Shown one piece after another: positions 62,598-64,000 of a stretch of DNA of 64,000 nucleotides; positions within the stretch are counted from its first letter, which is position 1, and every line of letters begins with the position of its first letter. This DNA comes from Bretschneidera sinensis (lineage: Eukaryota > Streptophyta > Magnoliopsida > Brassicales > Akaniaceae), in the NCBI GenBank assembly GCA_023935145.1, contig CM043702.1, forward strand, positions 58,361,001 to 58,425,000, in the 5' to 3' direction. The notes below the pieces were generated by a model, which saw nothing but the letters and a program-made list of their open reading frames with translations, searched no databases and was not told the origin of the DNA. The translations under genes were made by a program, and so were the position numbers.

Positions 62598-64000
62598 TGT
62601 AACGACAATCCCGGGTTCGCCACCCCTGAGACAGTGTTGTCACATTTTGAAAATCTAAGCACGACACATATATGCAACAATAAAAATAATACCAACAGAA
62701 ATTTTTACATCAATCATCAACCCTCAATAGGGGAGATACATCATTCTGATTTTGATCTAAACATTACATACAACATAATATGCATGAATATTTACAAATA
62801 AAATTTTATTTTATTTTCTCATTAGTCTGAGGATGTGAACACGTACATGACTTACAGAAAATGATTTCATTTGAACCTCAAGTCACCAAACTATCCGTCC
62901 TGCCTACTACCTGAAATTTTTGTATAATGAGGAGTGAGCTTCACAAGCTTAGTGAATTAAATTTACTAGAAGTATTCAATTTTATACTCCCAGGTACATC
63001 TTATAATTCAATTACTTCTAAAAATTCTTTCGATATTCATTAATCTTTTTCCTCAAATAATTCAATAACAATATTTTGTAATCACTACTCAATTTTATAA
63101 TTCTCTTATTACACAATCTTTTCTTAAGTTACACATCAAACATATTTCCATATTTCTTCCTTAGCATATTTGTCTCTCTGTGAGACCCATTCCTCTATCA
63201 ATAGATTTACAATTATAAATAGCACTTTAACATATCAAGCAATAACAATCAATATTTAAAGCAAATGCAATGCATGAAGTTAAATATTATTATTATTGGG
63301 AACGTCTTCCCACATGTTGAAATGTTTTTATCTTAGACTGGCTGCCTTCCCAGTTCTTTCATTCTCATTTAGATCGGTTGTCTTCCCGGTTCTTTTATTC
63401 TCATTTAGACTGACTGTTCTCTCGGTTTTTTTATTTCCAGCATATACCGGCTGTCATGGTTTTCATTTAGACCGGCTACCCTCCCGGTTCTTTTATTTTC
63501 ATTTTGACCGGTTGCATTCCCGGTTATTTTATTTTCATCTATATGCATACAAATAATGATATGAAATATGTATATGAACAATAAAATAGAAACAAGCACG
63601 AATTAAAATATTTAATTTAGTTATCCTGATTATTCTCAAATTATTATTTGAAAAGTTCTCCTAAATTCCTCTCATCATAAATCATATCAAATCATCAACC
63701 ATAGCTCATCAAGAATTTCACTTATCACTTTTATTATTTAATCGACTCATTATTCCAATAATATTATTTCTCATAAAATAATTCTCTGCACATCCACTAT
63801 TCCTATCATACCTATCAATCAACTTTCATCTATCACCAAATCGTACGTTAATGATTTATTCTAATATTATCACTATATAATTCATATTTATTTTGATTAC
63901 TTAAAGTAAATCTAACTCACCACGTAGCACTTAGATCTACCCGTGGATCACCTCCTTGCCTTTCCTGCTCCTCTCAGTAATTTCCCCCAGTTGCTGATTG
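62598..64000 (-). repeat. Gypsy-D 5' LTR, partial
   Basis: Matches 55905-57288 throughout and is cut by the window end. Six minisatellite units lie at 63335-63540, against five in the 3' LTR. Confidence 0.9.

Larger units (their letters stand above)
55905..64000 (-). mobile_element. Gypsy-D: chromodomain-type Ty3/Gypsy element, runs off the window
   Basis: 3' LTR 55905-57888 and 5' LTR from 62598, both starting TGTAACGAC. Initiator-Met primer site at 62582-62593. Same family as Gypsy-A by LTR, gag and pol sequence, but without large insertions and with an integrase core that Gypsy-A lacks. All frames are heavily damaged. Its right end and duplication lie beyond 64000. Confidence 0.92.

Overview
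The window is eukaryotic, almost certainly plant (probably eudicot), heterochromatin-like DNA built from LTR retrotransposons. I see no host protein-coding gene, tRNA, rRNA or CRISPR array. The lineages fix the kingdom: Tork-like Ty1/Copia with an initiator-Met primer site, Athila-type Ty3/Gypsy with a tRNA-Asp primer site, chromodomain (Tekay/Del-type) Gypsy, a small chromovirus-like Gypsy, and a Tat/Ogre-like LTR. The species cannot be named from this. Element names below are local to this window.

Layout. 1-117 is the edge of a solo-type LTR and 134-600 a decayed Tat-type gag. From 1249 to 50127 everything lies inside one minus-strand chromodomain Gypsy element (Gypsy-A, duplication GTAGG). 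Inserted in its RT gene is Copia-1 (4581-33059, minus, AATAA). Inside Copia-1 is Gypsy-B, an Athila-type element (6747-29661, plus, GGTCT/GGTCC). Gypsy-B holds Gypsy-C in its third ORF (14654-20357, CTACA/CTGCA) and Copia-2 in its 3' LTR (23814-29345, minus, ACATG). A second insertion in Gypsy-A, near its protease/RT border, is Copia-3 (33760-46241, plus, CTCCC/CTCAC). Copia-3 contains Copia-4 (35959-41559, plus, GTACA) and a solo LTR (44918-46232, TTTCC). Right of Gypsy-A are a Tat/Ogre-like LTR with an internal tandem array (50747-55463), interrupted by Gypsy-E (51489-54297, minus, GCATG/CCATG), then Gypsy-D (55905 to beyond 64000, minus), a sister of Gypsy-A. Removing each insert with one copy of its duplication restores continuous host sequence, so the order of events can be read.

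How the parts work. Gypsy-B is closest to complete: gag, protease, RT, RNase H, integrase and a third ORF, all broken by stops or shifts. The four Copia copies share the same internal losses, covering the RT catalytic core and the first half of RNase H, so the family probably spread using enzymes supplied in trans. Gypsy-C (open 474-codon gag-to-RT fusion) and Gypsy-E (gag-protease joined to an integrase tail) lost the polymerase core independently while keeping gag.

The most interesting signals are these shared defects and several cis structures: a hairpin before the polypurine tract conserved between Gypsy-B and Gypsy-C, an expandable inverted-repeat array in the Copia leaders, repeated primer-site-like words, and ACCGG/CCGGT minisatellites in the Gypsy-A/D LTRs. 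Boundaries come from reading terminal TG/CA, duplications and primer or polypurine sites by eye; percent identities and ages were not computed.
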